From Ctenosaura bakeri (Eukaryota > Chordata > Lepidosauria > Squamata > Iguanidae): 64,000 bases of DNA. Where the stretch lies: assembly GCA_948474755.1 (NCBI GenBank), contig CAOLHI010001426.1, positions 268,001 through 332,000 of the forward strand. Direction: 5' to 3'. Numbering within the stretch: the stretch's first letter is position 1; every line of letters starts with the position of its first letter. The notes under the pieces are model-generated. The model was not told the DNA's origin and ran no database searches. It saw only the letters and a program-made list of their open reading frames with translations. The translations under genes were made by a program, and so were the position numbers. Positions 60,401 through 64,000 of this stretch are shown here, piece after piece.

Positions 60401-61442
60401 ATGCATTTACAGTCTGCTTAATGTAGCTATAAACACTTATCCCATTTCCTGTGATCATAAAAGTTAGATACCTGCTCAAAGGGCGATAAAGCAGTCTGAA
60501 AGCATACTTACTTCTCTTGATTGCCGCTTTAATGGACGACAGGGGGCCTTGGCTTCAGGGAAAAAAGAACAAATAAAGTTTGGTACCCATTATCCAAAAA
60601 GAGAAAGACAAAATAGTTTACATTTATGAGGAATTACTTGAAAAGAGATTAGACATTCCTTCATGATCACTAGCATGTTAAATTGTCCATTTTGTTTCTT
60701 ATAGCTAAGAGAGACTTCTGGTTCTATAAAAAGTAATTCCAAACTGCTAAGTATAAGTATTCACCTGCATATAATAAAAGCCAAGATGTTACCAAGTTGA
60801 AAGAACTGCAGTTTAAACTATCTTTGAAAAAACTGATTATTTGTTTTGTATTGTTGATGTTTTTATTATGCCTTTTGGAAAGAGTTTGGAATGTACGATA
60901 AGAATATGTTAACACTACCTGAACAGATACTGATCTAAGTATACACGCATGTGACAATGAAATTAAGGTGTAACACTGCTTTCAATGTCCTCTTTTTAAA
61001 AGTATTTCATCCACACTTAGCTGGTTTTCTTGTTTTGGACAAGGAAAGTATGGAAGTAAACAAACATGTGCATTAGAAATAGATCCTATGGAGTTCAATG
61101 GGACATGCATCCCAAGAAGAAAAGATAGCCAGTAATTTTAATTGTTTTGATATATTGGCAAATCAACTCAGTTCCCTGCATCTGATTATTTCAGCCCAGC
61201 TGCAATGCCTGGAGGTTTCTATTCATGCAAAGCATAGTTTTATTAGATCCCACATTGCAGTACATATGAGGAATCAATTTTGAGATTAATCATTTCCCTG
61301 GTCCAGTACACACTAAAATCTAACATTAATTGCTGGCCCCAACTGGAGTAAACTCATTCCAGCAGTGGGATTTATGTAAGCATTGATTTACCTTTAGGCA
61401 TTTGGTTCAACAGATCTACTGCAGTAGGAACTGGATCTAGGC
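3332..61442 (-). CDS. SH3D19: SH3 domain-containing protein 19 (EBP/Eve-1), 20-exon coding model, 5' end outside window
   Basis: SH3D19 is a cytoplasmic adaptor with proline-rich N-terminal regions and five C-terminal SH3 domains. From known family biology, it binds ADAM metalloprotease tails and endophilin-type partners and acts in ectodomain shedding, trafficking and actin-linked signalling. Exons, written high to low: 61442-61392, 60547-60512, 55885-55843, 50295-50148, 49977-49770, 46098-45115, 41130-41023, 39950-39838, 33593-33535, 29748-29490, 28260-28192, 28100-27960, 26735-26663, 24372-24242, 22460-22409, 20177-19992, 19476-19430, 18228-18042, 4854-4760, 3448-3332. All introns read GT..AG on the minus strand. 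The exons plus one donated codon base give 1035 codons and a stop with no frame conflict. Residue numbers below count from the first visible codon. SH3 domains fall near residues 675-733, 753-808, 826-885, 908-964 and 978-1035. Recognition rests on near-identity to vertebrate SH3D19 at several places, such as [16 protein letters not shown] and [14 protein letters not shown]. Confidence 0.95.
4760..4854 (-). CDS. SH3D19: SH3D19 exon (95 nt), start of SH3 domain 5
   Basis: It encodes [20 protein letters not shown] then [19 protein letters not shown] and DELSFK match the human fifth SH3. The acceptor is tattttacag and the donor is gtgagc. It ends on a codon border. Confidence 0.95.
4855..8167. 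other. SH3D19 intron, proximal part (before the L1)
   Basis: From 4855 to about 7050 the sequence is AT-rich and I see nothing specific. Around 7065-7200 a short stretch (actgctgtggcc) is repeated. From about 7430 the minus strand has a coding-like relic, described separately. Confidence 0.5.
7429..8167 (-). mobile_element. Coding-like relic, possibly a DIRS-type gag, broken by the L1
   Basis: The minus strand carries broken open frames of biased composition. One reads [20 protein letters not shown], then [14 protein letters not shown] and [10 protein letters not shown]. The spacing of VDA, LP, ED, LRD, KRAD and DAS resembles the ORF1 (gag-like) of DIRS retrotransposons. Upstream in the same orientation, after removing the L1, 15399-15053 adds a proline-rich open stretch ([11 protein letters not shown]). 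No recombinase or RT region is visible. The family call is uncertain; a Gypsy gag or an unknown gene relic is possible. Confidence 0.35.
8168..8180. repeat. Target-site duplication of the full-length L1, 3' side
   Basis: tggacaagggaat here is repeated exactly at 15040-15052, and the two copies bracket the L1. Confidence 0.9.
8581..12340 (-). pseudogene. L1 ORF2 (endonuclease and reverse transcriptase), disabled
   Basis: ORF2 normally supplies the nicking endonuclease and reverse transcriptase. The endonuclease starts with [17 protein letters not shown] near 12330, then CLQETRI and, near 11660, [10 protein letters not shown]. The RT shows [22 protein letters not shown] and the catalytic FADDLIFF near 10220. 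The C-terminal Cys-rich part shows [17 protein letters not shown] near 8960. In-frame stops are visible before 12241, at 11399, near 11306, at 10622, near 10445, at 9685 and near 8923. Frame changes occur between about 10034 and 9900. Otherwise the same frame runs through. Confidence 0.92.
12354..13341 (-). pseudogene. L1 ORF1 (RNA-binding chaperone), one frameshift
   Basis: It starts [12 protein letters not shown] and has a long coiled coil ([20 protein letters not shown] onward). An RRM-like part follows ([13 protein letters not shown]), then a C-terminal domain with [18 protein letters not shown]. At about 12500-12560 a one-base frame change moves the reading to an acidic tail ([19 protein letters not shown]) that ends at 12354. 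The acidic tail probably belongs to the original protein. Confidence 0.85.
13342..15039 (-). other. L1 5' UTR
   Basis: About 1.7 kb with two parts. The half nearest ORF1 (13342-14290) is AT-rich. The outer part (about 14690-15039) is GC- and CpG-rich, as expected of an L1 internal promoter. An A-rich tract with aaaac units lies at 14590-14620. Open frames here have no recognisable product. Confidence 0.65.
15040..15052. repeat. Target-site duplication of the full-length L1, 5' side
   Basis: Exact copy of the 13 bases at 8168-8180. Confidence 0.9.
15053..18041. other. SH3D19 intron, distal part (after the L1)
   Basis: 15053-15400 continues the gag-like relic on the minus strand. From about 15570 to 18041 I see purine-rich stretches and only short chance open frames. 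Confidence 0.5.
18042..18228 (-). CDS. SH3D19: SH3D19 exon (187 nt), SH3 domain 4
   Basis: It encodes [20 protein letters not shown], then [20 protein letters not shown] and [20 protein letters not shown]. It has the complete SH3 signature ([22 protein letters not shown]). The acceptor is catttatgcag and the donor is gtacag. The next intron (18041-4855) is 13.2 kb, more than half of it one L1 insertion. Confidence 0.95.
18229..19429. other. SH3D19 intron
   Basis: No clear element. A minus-strand open frame at 19359-19111 ([14 protein letters not shown]) faintly resembles an L1 ORF2 relic. An exon-like stretch at 18920-19012 does not fit the gene frame. Confidence 0.4.
19430..19476 (-). CDS. 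SH3D19: SH3D19 exon (47 nt), linker between SH3 3 and 4
   Basis: It encodes [15 protein letters not shown]. The acceptor is tttttatatag and the donor is gtagaa. APLKNK parallels VPLKTK in human. It restores phase 0 for the next exon; without it the SH3-4 exon would be out of frame. Confidence 0.85.
19992..20177 (-). CDS. SH3D19: SH3D19 exon (186 nt), SH3 domain 3
   Basis: It encodes [20 protein letters not shown], then [20 protein letters not shown] and [17 protein letters not shown]. This is close to the human third SH3, with DELSF, EEWAKG and GIFPLNFV all present. Two acceptor AGs lie two bases apart; the inner one (exon start 20177) keeps the frame. Confidence 0.95.
20178..22408. other. 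SH3D19 intron
   Basis: AT-rich; I see no gene, repeat family or structure I can name. Confidence 0.5.
22409..22460 (-). CDS. SH3D19: SH3D19 exon (52 nt), linker between SH3 2 and 3
   Basis: It encodes [17 protein letters not shown], a short basic and Ser-rich linker. The acceptor is ctttcttag and the donor is gtatcg. One base is left over and is completed by GA of the next exon to give Arg. Confidence 0.85.
22461..24241. other. SH3D19 intron
   Basis: AT-rich sequence without a recognisable element. Confidence 0.5.
24242..24372 (-). CDS. SH3D19: SH3D19 exon (131 nt), rest of SH3 domain 2
   Basis: It encodes [20 protein letters not shown], then [20 protein letters not shown] and KVI. The SH3 signature residues are present: EWYRG, GIFP and the FV pair. 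The acceptor is ccctttcacag and the donor is gtaagt. Confidence 0.95.
25335..25537. mobile_element. Fold-back MITE, copy 1, nested in the Helitron
   Basis: About 200 bases with long imperfect inverted repeats that make up nearly all of the element. The left arm contains ttctactttcaacatcct and atcctgggatttgtagttta; the right arm holds their complements. Flanks share ATA. Related copies at 50474 and 50745 show that it moves independently of the Helitron. Confidence 0.7.
25690..26100 (+). repeat. Minisatellite inside the Helitron
   Basis: Three to four imperfect copies of a unit of about 110-130 bases. Units share gattggactggg, tatgggga, ataggctggttgctatgg and agcaaggaagaagacag. A related single piece (ggctggttgctatggagat) appears earlier in the element near 25228. 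Confidence 0.75.
26663..26735 (-). CDS. SH3D19: SH3D19 exon (73 nt), start of SH3 domain 2
   Basis: It encodes [20 protein letters not shown] then NFIA, and ends in phase 1 so that the next exon supplies [20 protein letters not shown] is shared with human SH3D19. The donor is gtgagt. Confidence 0.9.
26736..27959. other. SH3D19 intron
   Basis: No identifiable repeat or gene; open frames on both strands are short. Confidence 0.5.
27960..28100 (-). CDS. SH3D19: SH3D19 exon (141 nt), second half of SH3 domain 1
   Basis: It encodes 47 codons beginning [20 protein letters not shown], then [20 protein letters not shown]. It aligns with the first SH3 of the human protein. The domain lacks the usual ALYDY and WW-type tryptophan signature, so it is a divergent SH3. 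The acceptor lies after a T run and ends aactgcaaag; the donor is gtatga. Confidence 0.9.
28192..28260 (-). CDS. SH3D19: SH3D19 exon (69 nt), first half of SH3 domain 1
   Basis: It encodes [20 protein letters not shown] then SCK, matching the human segment before and within the first SH3 domain. The acceptor is tgtcttaag and the donor is gtaaag. Plus-strand open frames across this stretch are shadows. Confidence 0.9.
28781..29222. mobile_element. Tigger-type (Tc1/mariner superfamily) non-autonomous element
   Basis: Ends are inverted repeats: CAGTTGTCCCTCCACATCTG at the left, and the complement of CAGTTGGCCCTCCATATCCA at the right. This is the hallmark of pogo/Tigger-derived elements. The expected TA duplication is seen only at the right. 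No transposase frame remains. It sits in the intron between the proline-rich exon (29490) and SH3 domain 1. Confidence 0.75.
29490..29748 (-). CDS. SH3D19: SH3D19 exon (259 nt), proline-rich, just before the SH3 domains
   Basis: It encodes [20 protein letters not shown], then [10 protein letters not shown], and ends [16 protein letters not shown]. The last block is almost unchanged from human SH3D19. It carries several class-type SH3 ligands ([23 protein letters not shown]). The donor is gtgagt. Confidence 0.95.
30690..31880 (-). mobile_element. Tc1-like transposon, decayed
   Basis: Transposase pieces can be read in three frames on the minus strand. These include [20 protein letters not shown] and [14 protein letters not shown] (DNA-binding half) at 31546-31350. 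[14 protein letters not shown] follows near 31270 and [12 protein letters not shown] near 30930. Stops and frameshifts are frequent. Terminal repeats were not resolved, so the ends are approximate. Confidence 0.75.
32735..33265 (+). mobile_element. L2 LINE 3' end, interrupted by a MITE
   Basis: It reads like the L2 3' end: a phrase resembling ctgccagaaggcaaagacctg, a TTTTAAT-rich tract, and a final ggagaaaggcaggatatac followed by aaacaaacaaaca. The continuity is broken at about 32950-33148 by a Tigger-like insertion. Confidence 0.65.
32950..33148. mobile_element. Tigger-like MITE nested in the L2 end
   Basis: The left side has tgggggttccattccaggaa and the right side reads, in reverse, cagtgcgccctccttacctg. 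Both are features of Tigger-derived repeats. Removing it joins the two parts of the L2 3' end. Confidence 0.55.
33535..33593 (-). CDS. SH3D19: SH3D19 exon (59 nt)
   Basis: It encodes [19 protein letters not shown] and ends with AG, which joins the first base of the next exon to make Arg (MPPRPGEG). The acceptor is ccttaatag and the donor is gtgagt. The final PPRP corresponds to the VPPRLPPRP region of the human protein; the rest is poorly conserved. Confidence 0.85.
33725..33960 (-). mobile_element. L2 LINE 3' end fragment, inverted
   Basis: Plus-strand text tatttatttgtatcctacctt, then ttaataaaac-rich sequence, then gaagacccgcctaaataaaaa. This is the reverse of an L2 3' end. It lies next to, and opposed to, the longer L2 copy at 34100. 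Confidence 0.55.
34100..35990 (+). mobile_element. L2 LINE, decayed, with reverse transcriptase region
   Basis: Translation of the plus strand through many stops shows [14 protein letters not shown] near 34617, [20 protein letters not shown] near 34880 and the RT core YADDS near 34985. It also shows [12 protein letters not shown] near 35080. It ends in a TTTTAATT tract and ggcaggaaagaagtatttgaa. This is old and heavily mutated. Confidence 0.8.
35991..37130. other. SH3D19 intron
   Basis: No recognised element. Open frames at 36453-36783 on both strands overlap and look like chance. Confidence 0.45.
37131..37316 (-). mobile_element. Sauria-type SINE, nearly full length
   Basis: On the plus strand it starts ttgtgtgccttcaaattgtt (complement of a Bov-B-type tail) and ends cactacacagtgctgg (complement of a tRNA-like head). 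Internal text such as gaacccaaggtcactgctga fits the family body. Confidence 0.75.
37317..38944. other. SH3D19 intron
   Basis: AT-rich, nothing recognised. Confidence 0.45.
38945..39448 (+). mobile_element. CR1 LINE 3' fragment, old
   Basis: It resembles CR1 3' ends in order: gaagacatgacagacgtgta, aaattatgcatggagt, ggtgggagattcagaatag, gccacaagatgtaatgac, atcaatggctac, and finally gaatgctgaactagatagg. It is much more diverged than the CR1 at 50870-54657. Confidence 0.7.
39838..39950 (-). CDS. SH3D19: SH3D19 exon (113 nt), proline-rich linker
   Basis: It encodes [20 protein letters not shown] followed by [23 protein letters not shown] and EKPIGNT match the vertebrate protein. Two GT donors are possible, four bases apart. 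The one giving GTG/gtatgt is better by consensus, and it alone keeps the frame with the next exon. Confidence 0.9.
39951..41022. other. SH3D19 intron
   Basis: AT-rich, nothing recognised. Confidence 0.5.
41023..41130 (-). CDS. SH3D19: SH3D19 exon (108 nt), linker
   Basis: It encodes [20 protein letters not shown] and then [15 protein letters not shown]. The RKPTVIRIP block is shared with human SH3D19. The acceptor follows tttttcttag and the donor is gtaaat. It is phase 1 at both ends, so skipping it would keep the frame. Confidence 0.9.
41131..42830. other. SH3D19 intron
   Basis: AT-rich, with a short TG-rich patch near 41840-41870 and a TA-rich patch near 42560-42590. Nothing else is seen. 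Confidence 0.5.
42831..43005 (-). mobile_element. Sauria-type SINE
   Basis: On the plus strand, ttgttgtgtgtcttcaagtt to aaaccactagaccatgccgg. Same family and orientation as 37131-37316; it lacks part of the middle. Confidence 0.75.
43499..43724 (+). mobile_element. Sauria-type SINE, full length
   Basis: tRNA-like head gagccagtgtggtgtagtga with a B-box-like gagttcaaacccc, then a body with gtgagtcacactctctcag, and a Bov-B-like tail ending ggtcactgtaagtcagaaag and caacaacaa. This is the best copy in the window and sits 500 bases from an inverted copy. Confidence 0.8.
43725..45114. other. SH3D19 intron with a decayed repeat
   Basis: Around 44540-44920 there is G/C-richer text (agcccatgggctacatgtgg; caagttgcccactcctgccc). 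It resembles small non-autonomous DNA elements. A similar half appears at 49410-49445. The family is not assigned. Confidence 0.4.
45115..46098 (-). CDS. SH3D19: SH3D19 large proline-rich exon (984 nt, 327 whole codons)
   Basis: This exon holds most of the disordered adaptor region, about residues 163-491. It starts [13 protein letters not shown] and ends TQSES before donor gtgaga. The block [10 protein letters not shown] to [10 protein letters not shown] closely matches human SH3D19, and a Met at [10 protein letters not shown] sits near the human canonical start. Several PxxP motifs are visible, such as RKPPRP, KYPVPKP and IPIPRP, which are possible SH3 ligands. Acidic and aromatic clusters ([27 protein letters not shown]) resemble endocytic adaptor-binding motifs; that reading is inference. 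Several antisense open frames over it are shadows. Confidence 0.95.
46441..46456. repeat. Target-site duplication, 5' side of truncated L1
   Basis: aacaaagaacatacac, repeated exactly at 47141-47156. Confidence 0.9.
46457..47140 (+). mobile_element. 5'-truncated L1 LINE (0.68 kb)
   Basis: It holds only the end of ORF2 and the 3' UTR. The start encodes [17 protein letters not shown], parallel to GTYFHTWW in the full-length L1 on the other strand. It ends in an A-rich tail (aaaaaaatac) and is flanked by a perfect 16-bp duplication. It is antisense to SH3D19. Confidence 0.9.
47141..47156. repeat. Target-site duplication, 3' side of truncated L1
   Basis: Exact copy of 46441-46456. Confidence 0.9.
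47737..48097. mobile_element. Non-autonomous hAT element (361 bp)
   Basis: Terminal inverted repeats agtggttcttaacct and aggttaagaatcact. The 8-base sequence tgtagaca lies at both ends (47729-47736 and 48098-48105), the duplication size of hAT elements. No coding remains; an AATA-rich patch lies near 47980. Confidence 0.75.
48106..49769. other. SH3D19 intron
   Basis: Mostly unremarkable. Near 49340-49450 a G/C-richer stretch (ggggccacatgcagcctgtg) looks like the end of a small DNA element. Confidence 0.4.
49770..49977 (-). CDS. SH3D19: SH3D19 exon (208 nt) with a PPxY motif
   Basis: It starts [18 protein letters not shown] and continues through a Ser/Thr-rich stretch to ALSECKSTP. The acceptor is ttgttttgcag and the donor is gtatat. 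PPSY matches the PPxY motif bound by WW domains, for example those of NEDD4-family ubiquitin ligases; that role here is inference. It ends in phase 1, and the base carried over plus CA from the next exon gives Ala. Confidence 0.85.
50148..50295 (-). CDS. SH3D19: SH3D19 exon (148 nt), N-terminal region
   Basis: It encodes 49 codons beginning [20 protein letters not shown] and ending RTNELVPAE. The acceptor is preceded by a T-rich tract ending tttttcag and the donor is gtgagg. It ends on a codon border and runs on into PPSYEQV of the next exon. A CR1 insertion (50870-54657) lies in the intron just upstream. Confidence 0.8.
50474..50675. mobile_element. Fold-back MITE, copy 2
   Basis: Same family as 25335-25537: left arm gattcctgggacttgcagtt, right arm ggaataatagcactataact, with complementary arms. 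Confidence 0.7.
50745..50860. mobile_element. Fold-back MITE, copy 3, right half only
   Basis: Right arm with aggattccataggatgttga and ggaataatagcactataaca. The left arm is missing. It ends about ten bases before the first CR1-like sequence. Confidence 0.65.
50906..51661 (+). pseudogene. CR1 ORF1, SGNH esterase-like, N-terminally truncated
   Basis: The frame is open from just after a stop near 50895 to TAA at 51661. The second half is an SGNH/GDSL hydrolase domain: [15 protein letters not shown] (catalytic Ser), [12 protein letters not shown] and [10 protein letters not shown] (catalytic Asp and His). CR1 ORF1 proteins carry this domain. The usual N-terminal part is missing because the insertion is 5'-truncated, so no natural start codon is assigned. 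Confidence 0.85.
51681..54571 (+). pseudogene. CR1 ORF2 (endonuclease and reverse transcriptase), two frameshifts
   Basis: The first part (Met at 51844, frame open further upstream) runs to 53877. The endonuclease shows [29 protein letters not shown] and [12 protein letters not shown] motifs are [43 protein letters not shown] and the catalytic FADDTK near 53780. A frame change near 53870 leads to [17 protein letters not shown] second near 54240 leads to the last part, [20 protein letters not shown] to 54571. I see no other break over nearly 2.9 kb. Confidence 0.9.
54997..55385 (-). mobile_element. L2 LINE 3' end, inverted
   Basis: On the plus strand: tttatttatcatatttatat, gccgcctttctctcagagtg, a tract rich in aataaaac and ttaaaaa, then agtgctccagagggtgggag. 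This is the complement of an L2 3' end. Confidence 0.65.
55521..55770 (+). mobile_element. tRNA-derived SINE with L2-like tail
   Basis: Head gagagccagtgtggtggttt with a B-box-like ggttcaagtctc; body with aatcacactctctctattca and cacagcattgttgtaag; end aaggtggaatataaatataa. The tail differs from the Bov-B-tailed copies, so it belongs to another SINE family. Confidence 0.6.
55843..55885 (-). CDS. SH3D19: SH3D19 exon (43 nt)
   Basis: It encodes [14 protein letters not shown], a polar and basic stretch. The acceptor follows a long T tract and ends aaactag; the donor is gtatga. It enters in phase 1 and leaves with AG, and the first base of the exon at 50295 completes an AGA codon, which sets the frame on both sides. 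Confidence 0.75.
56927..56967 (-). CDS. Possible alternative SH3D19 exon, 41 nt, phase 1 in and phase 0 out
   Basis: It has a good acceptor (ttttttccttcag) and donor (GAG/gtatgt). Only one frame is open, reading [13 protein letters not shown] after two codon-completing bases. Joining it to the next exon at 55885 breaks the frame. Joining it directly to the exon at 49977 keeps the frame and would replace the exons at 55885 and 50295 (191 nt) by 41 nt, a difference of 150 nt. It may also be a non-functional pseudo-exon. Confidence 0.25.
57228..57365. mobile_element. Small palindromic DNA element (hAT-like MITE)
   Basis: Degenerate inverted arms: gcagggctatgatggctctt on the left and atctggaggcccatggttgc on the right, with a central agccaatggtgactg. 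This is a common reptile fold-back pattern; the family name is not certain. Confidence 0.5.
59000..59170 (-). CDS. Candidate SH3D19 cassette exon, 171 nt, phase 1 at both ends
   Basis: An acceptor with a strong pyrimidine tract (cttacttttttcag) and a donor gtaagt enclose 56 whole codons without a stop. The frame continues correctly from the exon at 60512 and into the exon at 55885. The peptide includes [27 protein letters not shown] and [16 protein letters not shown]. It is rich in Tyr, Trp and Cys and unlike the proline-rich protein around it, and I do not recognise it from any SH3D19 form. It could be an optional exon, an exonised repeat, or a chance open frame of moderate length. I left it out of the 1035-codon model. 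Confidence 0.45.
59171..60511. other. SH3D19 intron
   Basis: AT-rich, nothing recognised. Confidence 0.5.
60512..60547 (-). CDS. SH3D19: SH3D19 short N-terminal exon (36 nt)
   Basis: It reads [12 protein letters not shown], a short basic stretch, with donor gtaagt. The acceptor I prefer is the AG of gccaag at 60548-60549, because it keeps the frame from the upstream exon into [10 protein letters not shown] of the next one. A second AG five bases upstream (exon start 60552) would break the frame. The exon is in phase 1 at both ends, so skipping it would not shift the frame. Confidence 0.65.
60548..61391. other. SH3D19 intron
   Basis: AT-rich, nothing recognised. Confidence 0.5.
61392..61442 (-). 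CDS. SH3D19: SH3D19 most N-terminal exon visible (51 nt)
   Basis: The acceptor follows tgctctatag and the donor is gtaaat. The only open frame reads [16 protein letters not shown], with two bases completing a codon begun in an exon outside the window. It ends in phase 1, which fits the next exon at 60547. The human canonical start lies in the large exon further downstream, so this belongs to a longer N-terminal form. The in-frame Met in LLNQMPK could be a start codon if this is really a 5' exon. Confidence 0.65.
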
Positions 61443-64000
61443 CTATAGAGCAAGATTTTGTAGCAAGAATATTTCACTGTACTGAAATTCTTTTATGCCA
61501 ATTTTGGGTTAAAATTCAGGATGTCTGAAGATATTTTTTCTCAGCAAACAACTACAGTCATATCTCTGTGTGTTACATAGTCAGAGCACCATATGACATA
61601 ATCTTAATGTCATGACATAAACCAAAAATTTCAGGCTGCTTCCTCTCCTCGCTTGCTGTTTCAGTGAGTGTGTGAGAAATAAAAAGAGACGGATTGGCTG
61701 TGGTACAAGTAGGTACATACATTGCTACTGTTGATACACATGTGGATTATCTAAAATCATACATGCTAGCCACTCAAGAGATGGTGATGGTGGAAAAGCA
61801 AGAGGAAGATGACTTCAAAGGCTTAAATGCAAGGCAGGCTTCTTTTACTTTTAAGTTAGAATTTATTCCTAGAAAGAGAGAAACACTCAAGATTAGAGGA
61901 AATGTTTCACTGACCTCTTTGAAACAAGACTTTTATCATTATAAACAAATTTTTAAGATGGGGAGATTAAACATCTAATTCCCTAAACCTGATGTGGGCA
62001 TCCTGATGAGGCTGAGGAACTTATTGTCTATCACTAGGATTCTCAGGGGATCACACTTGGACTGCAAAATAAATAAATGAATAAACTGCTATTTATAACT
62101 CTCCTTAATTAGTTAGGAAGAACTGAAAAGGACAATTCAAGTTTGGCCCTACTCCTTACTCCTGCTCTATCCCTATTTTATCTGGTAAACTGTTGGGGAG
62201 ATGTAGGAAAAACCTGGAAGGTGTTGAACAGAAAGGAAAAACTGACTATGTTCTCTGAGCCAAGCTAATACTAAAAAAAAGATATACAGCTTGGAGCCCT
62301 CTCTCAATTTCCCAGTGCCCCCCTCATACATGCATGCACACACACCAGGCCCAGGGCCCAAGGAAGCCCCATAATACTGGCGGGCAAGCCGTCCCAAATG
62401 CCTGCCTGGCCTCCCCTCTCTGAGCAGTAGCAAACTGACCACTGATCTCACTGGTCTATACTTCCCATGCTTACATATACTTTTCCTCCAAATGGAGATG
62501 TGAAGCTTATTTTTAATAACATATAATATTTATAAGTATCCCACCTCACCTCAGTTTCATTTAACCTCACTGTCCGCTCTCACTATACTTAATCCACCCA
62601 ACTCAAAATGTCTGGTTACAACTCTCACAAACATACCCTTGGGTGGTGATAAAGAATGGATGGTTGCCTTTTTGGGGAGGGAAGATAGAGAATTGAGGAG
62701 AAATAATGCATTTTATATGGACCCACAAGAATGGACAAATGGAACTTTTGCTAAGGATTATATTCCTGGATTACAGAATATTGTGGGAGAAGTTCTCCTG
62801 AAGGAAAGGCGTGCACGGAAAACCATGCCATAACTCCTACCACAATGAGAAGTAACTGTCCAGTAGTGACAAAATATGAACATGGCACTTTTGATTAGCC
62901 CAACGAAAGTACTCAAGTTCAGAGGTGACTGGCTTTAATCCTCCTTTGACACAGACTTAGTGGATTAAAATGCCTTGCTAAACTCATCCCCCAACATCCC
63001 TATGACAACCTTTACCATTGCTTCCAAGCCAGATGTGAACAGAGCAGGCTGTTGTCCATCCTTCAGTTTCAAGAAACAGGATATAGGGGAAGGGGAACCT
63101 GAGAACATTCAGTGCTTCGTCCAAATTGTTCTCCACATACAGCATCAGCCCACCTGAGGTCTCCTTGACCTCCAGATGTAAAACTCTTATAAGAATTACA
63201 CATCATCTATTCTTTTCCCCCTCATAAGTGCCTCATGCATTCGTCATTTAATGAATACAAATTTTCATTTAATTTTTAAAATTAGAGCCTCTTCAGTACA
63301 ACTTTCAAGTCATTTCCCCCCCAAAACATCTTTGTTTCATGAAGCAATTATGTTTATAGCATAGACAAAGCTTAAAAATATTAGGAGGGGGCTATGAATC
63401 TCAGAATCTCCCAGTCAAACTTAATTTCATGCAGTCATGCATATCAAAACATAGAATTTGTATTTAAAAAAATCAGAATGTTCCTCATACCAGTTTGTCA
63501 GCACCTTGGCCTATCTTCTGAGTGGCTTGGACCGTCCATTGCTTTCGAGTGAAAGGGACAGTCTGCATTTTTTAATGCTTCCGTACATTAAAAACCAAAT
63601 CTACAATTCGCCTACAACTCACAACAAGAGGAAAACCATCACAACAGGGACCAGGCTCTATTTTGTCTGTTTTTCTTACAGGGAGACTTCTTTCTTTCTT
63701 TTTCTTTCAAAGGCACGACAGCTTTGAGAGAGAAAGAGAGAAATCCACGCCTTTGGTGTCAAATGTCAGAATCTACTGTGAGCAGTTTAGGAACACATGT
63801 CCTGTTTCCTGCTATATGTGCAGACCAAGCACATATAGCAGCTTTAACCCCTTTAACCCCTTCCACTCCTGTTGTCAACAGAAACACATACTCCTGTCAT
63901 TGTTTTTTCCCCCCATTTACCTCAGCTGGTCATTCCTCTGCACGAGTCAAGACACATGGGAGAAAACACTGCCAAAACATCTGCTGCTGTTCACACTGTG
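61443..64000. other. SH3D19 upstream intron or 5' region
   Basis: No exon that ends in the required phase could be identified, and there is no CpG-rich promoter-like stretch. Upstream coding sequence or the promoter therefore probably lies past 64000. Open frames at 62173-62451 (minus) and 63458-63727 (plus) have no recognisable product. Confidence 0.45.

Noticed and set aside
61694..61978. 94-codon plus-strand open frame
   Set aside because: It is on the opposite strand to the gene, has no recognised motif and contains no splice context that would support it.

Overview
The window looks like squamate reptile (lizard) nuclear DNA. It is AT-rich, with short exons spread over long introns. The repeats are typical of lizards: tRNA-derived SINEs with a Bov-B-type tail (the Sauria SINE pattern), L1, L2 and CR1 LINEs of different ages, Tc1, Tigger and hAT relics, fold-back MITEs and a Helitron. 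I see no bacterial-type genes, no RNA genes and no CRISPR array.

The only host gene I can support is SH3D19 (SH3 domain-containing protein 19, also called EBP or Eve-1), on the minus strand. Its stop codon is at 3332-3334 and its exons run up to at least 61442. I could place 20 exons by reading the minus strand for splice sites and matching what I know of the vertebrate protein. Together with the one codon base donated by an exon outside the window, they make one continuous frame of 1035 codons plus a stop. The order is: N-terminal segment (61442 to 49770), one large proline-rich exon (46098-45115), further proline-rich linker exons (41130 to 29490), then five SH3 domains (28260 to 3332). The first coding exon and promoter lie beyond 64000. 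A 171-nt exon at 59170-59000 and a 41-nt exon at 56967-56927 also fit the reading frame and may be alternative exons.

The rest is intergenic (1 to about 2930) or intronic and is mostly repeats. (a) 8181-15039: a full-length, now inactive L1 on the minus strand with a perfect 13-bp target-site duplication. It split an older gag-like relic, part of which looks DIRS-like. (b) 25035-26160: a non-autonomous Helitron with an internal minisatellite and a nested fold-back MITE. (c) 28781-36000: Tigger, Tc1 and L2 relics, some nested. (d) 46457-47140: a 5'-truncated L1 with a 16-bp duplication. (e) 47737-48097: a small hAT element. (f) about 50870-54657: a CR1 LINE whose ORFs are nearly intact. (g) several SINEs and L2 ends.

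Limits: exon borders were read by eye and may be off by a base or two. Repeat family names rest on remembered consensus features, not on a database search. No residue-level comparison with a lizard SH3D19 was possible.
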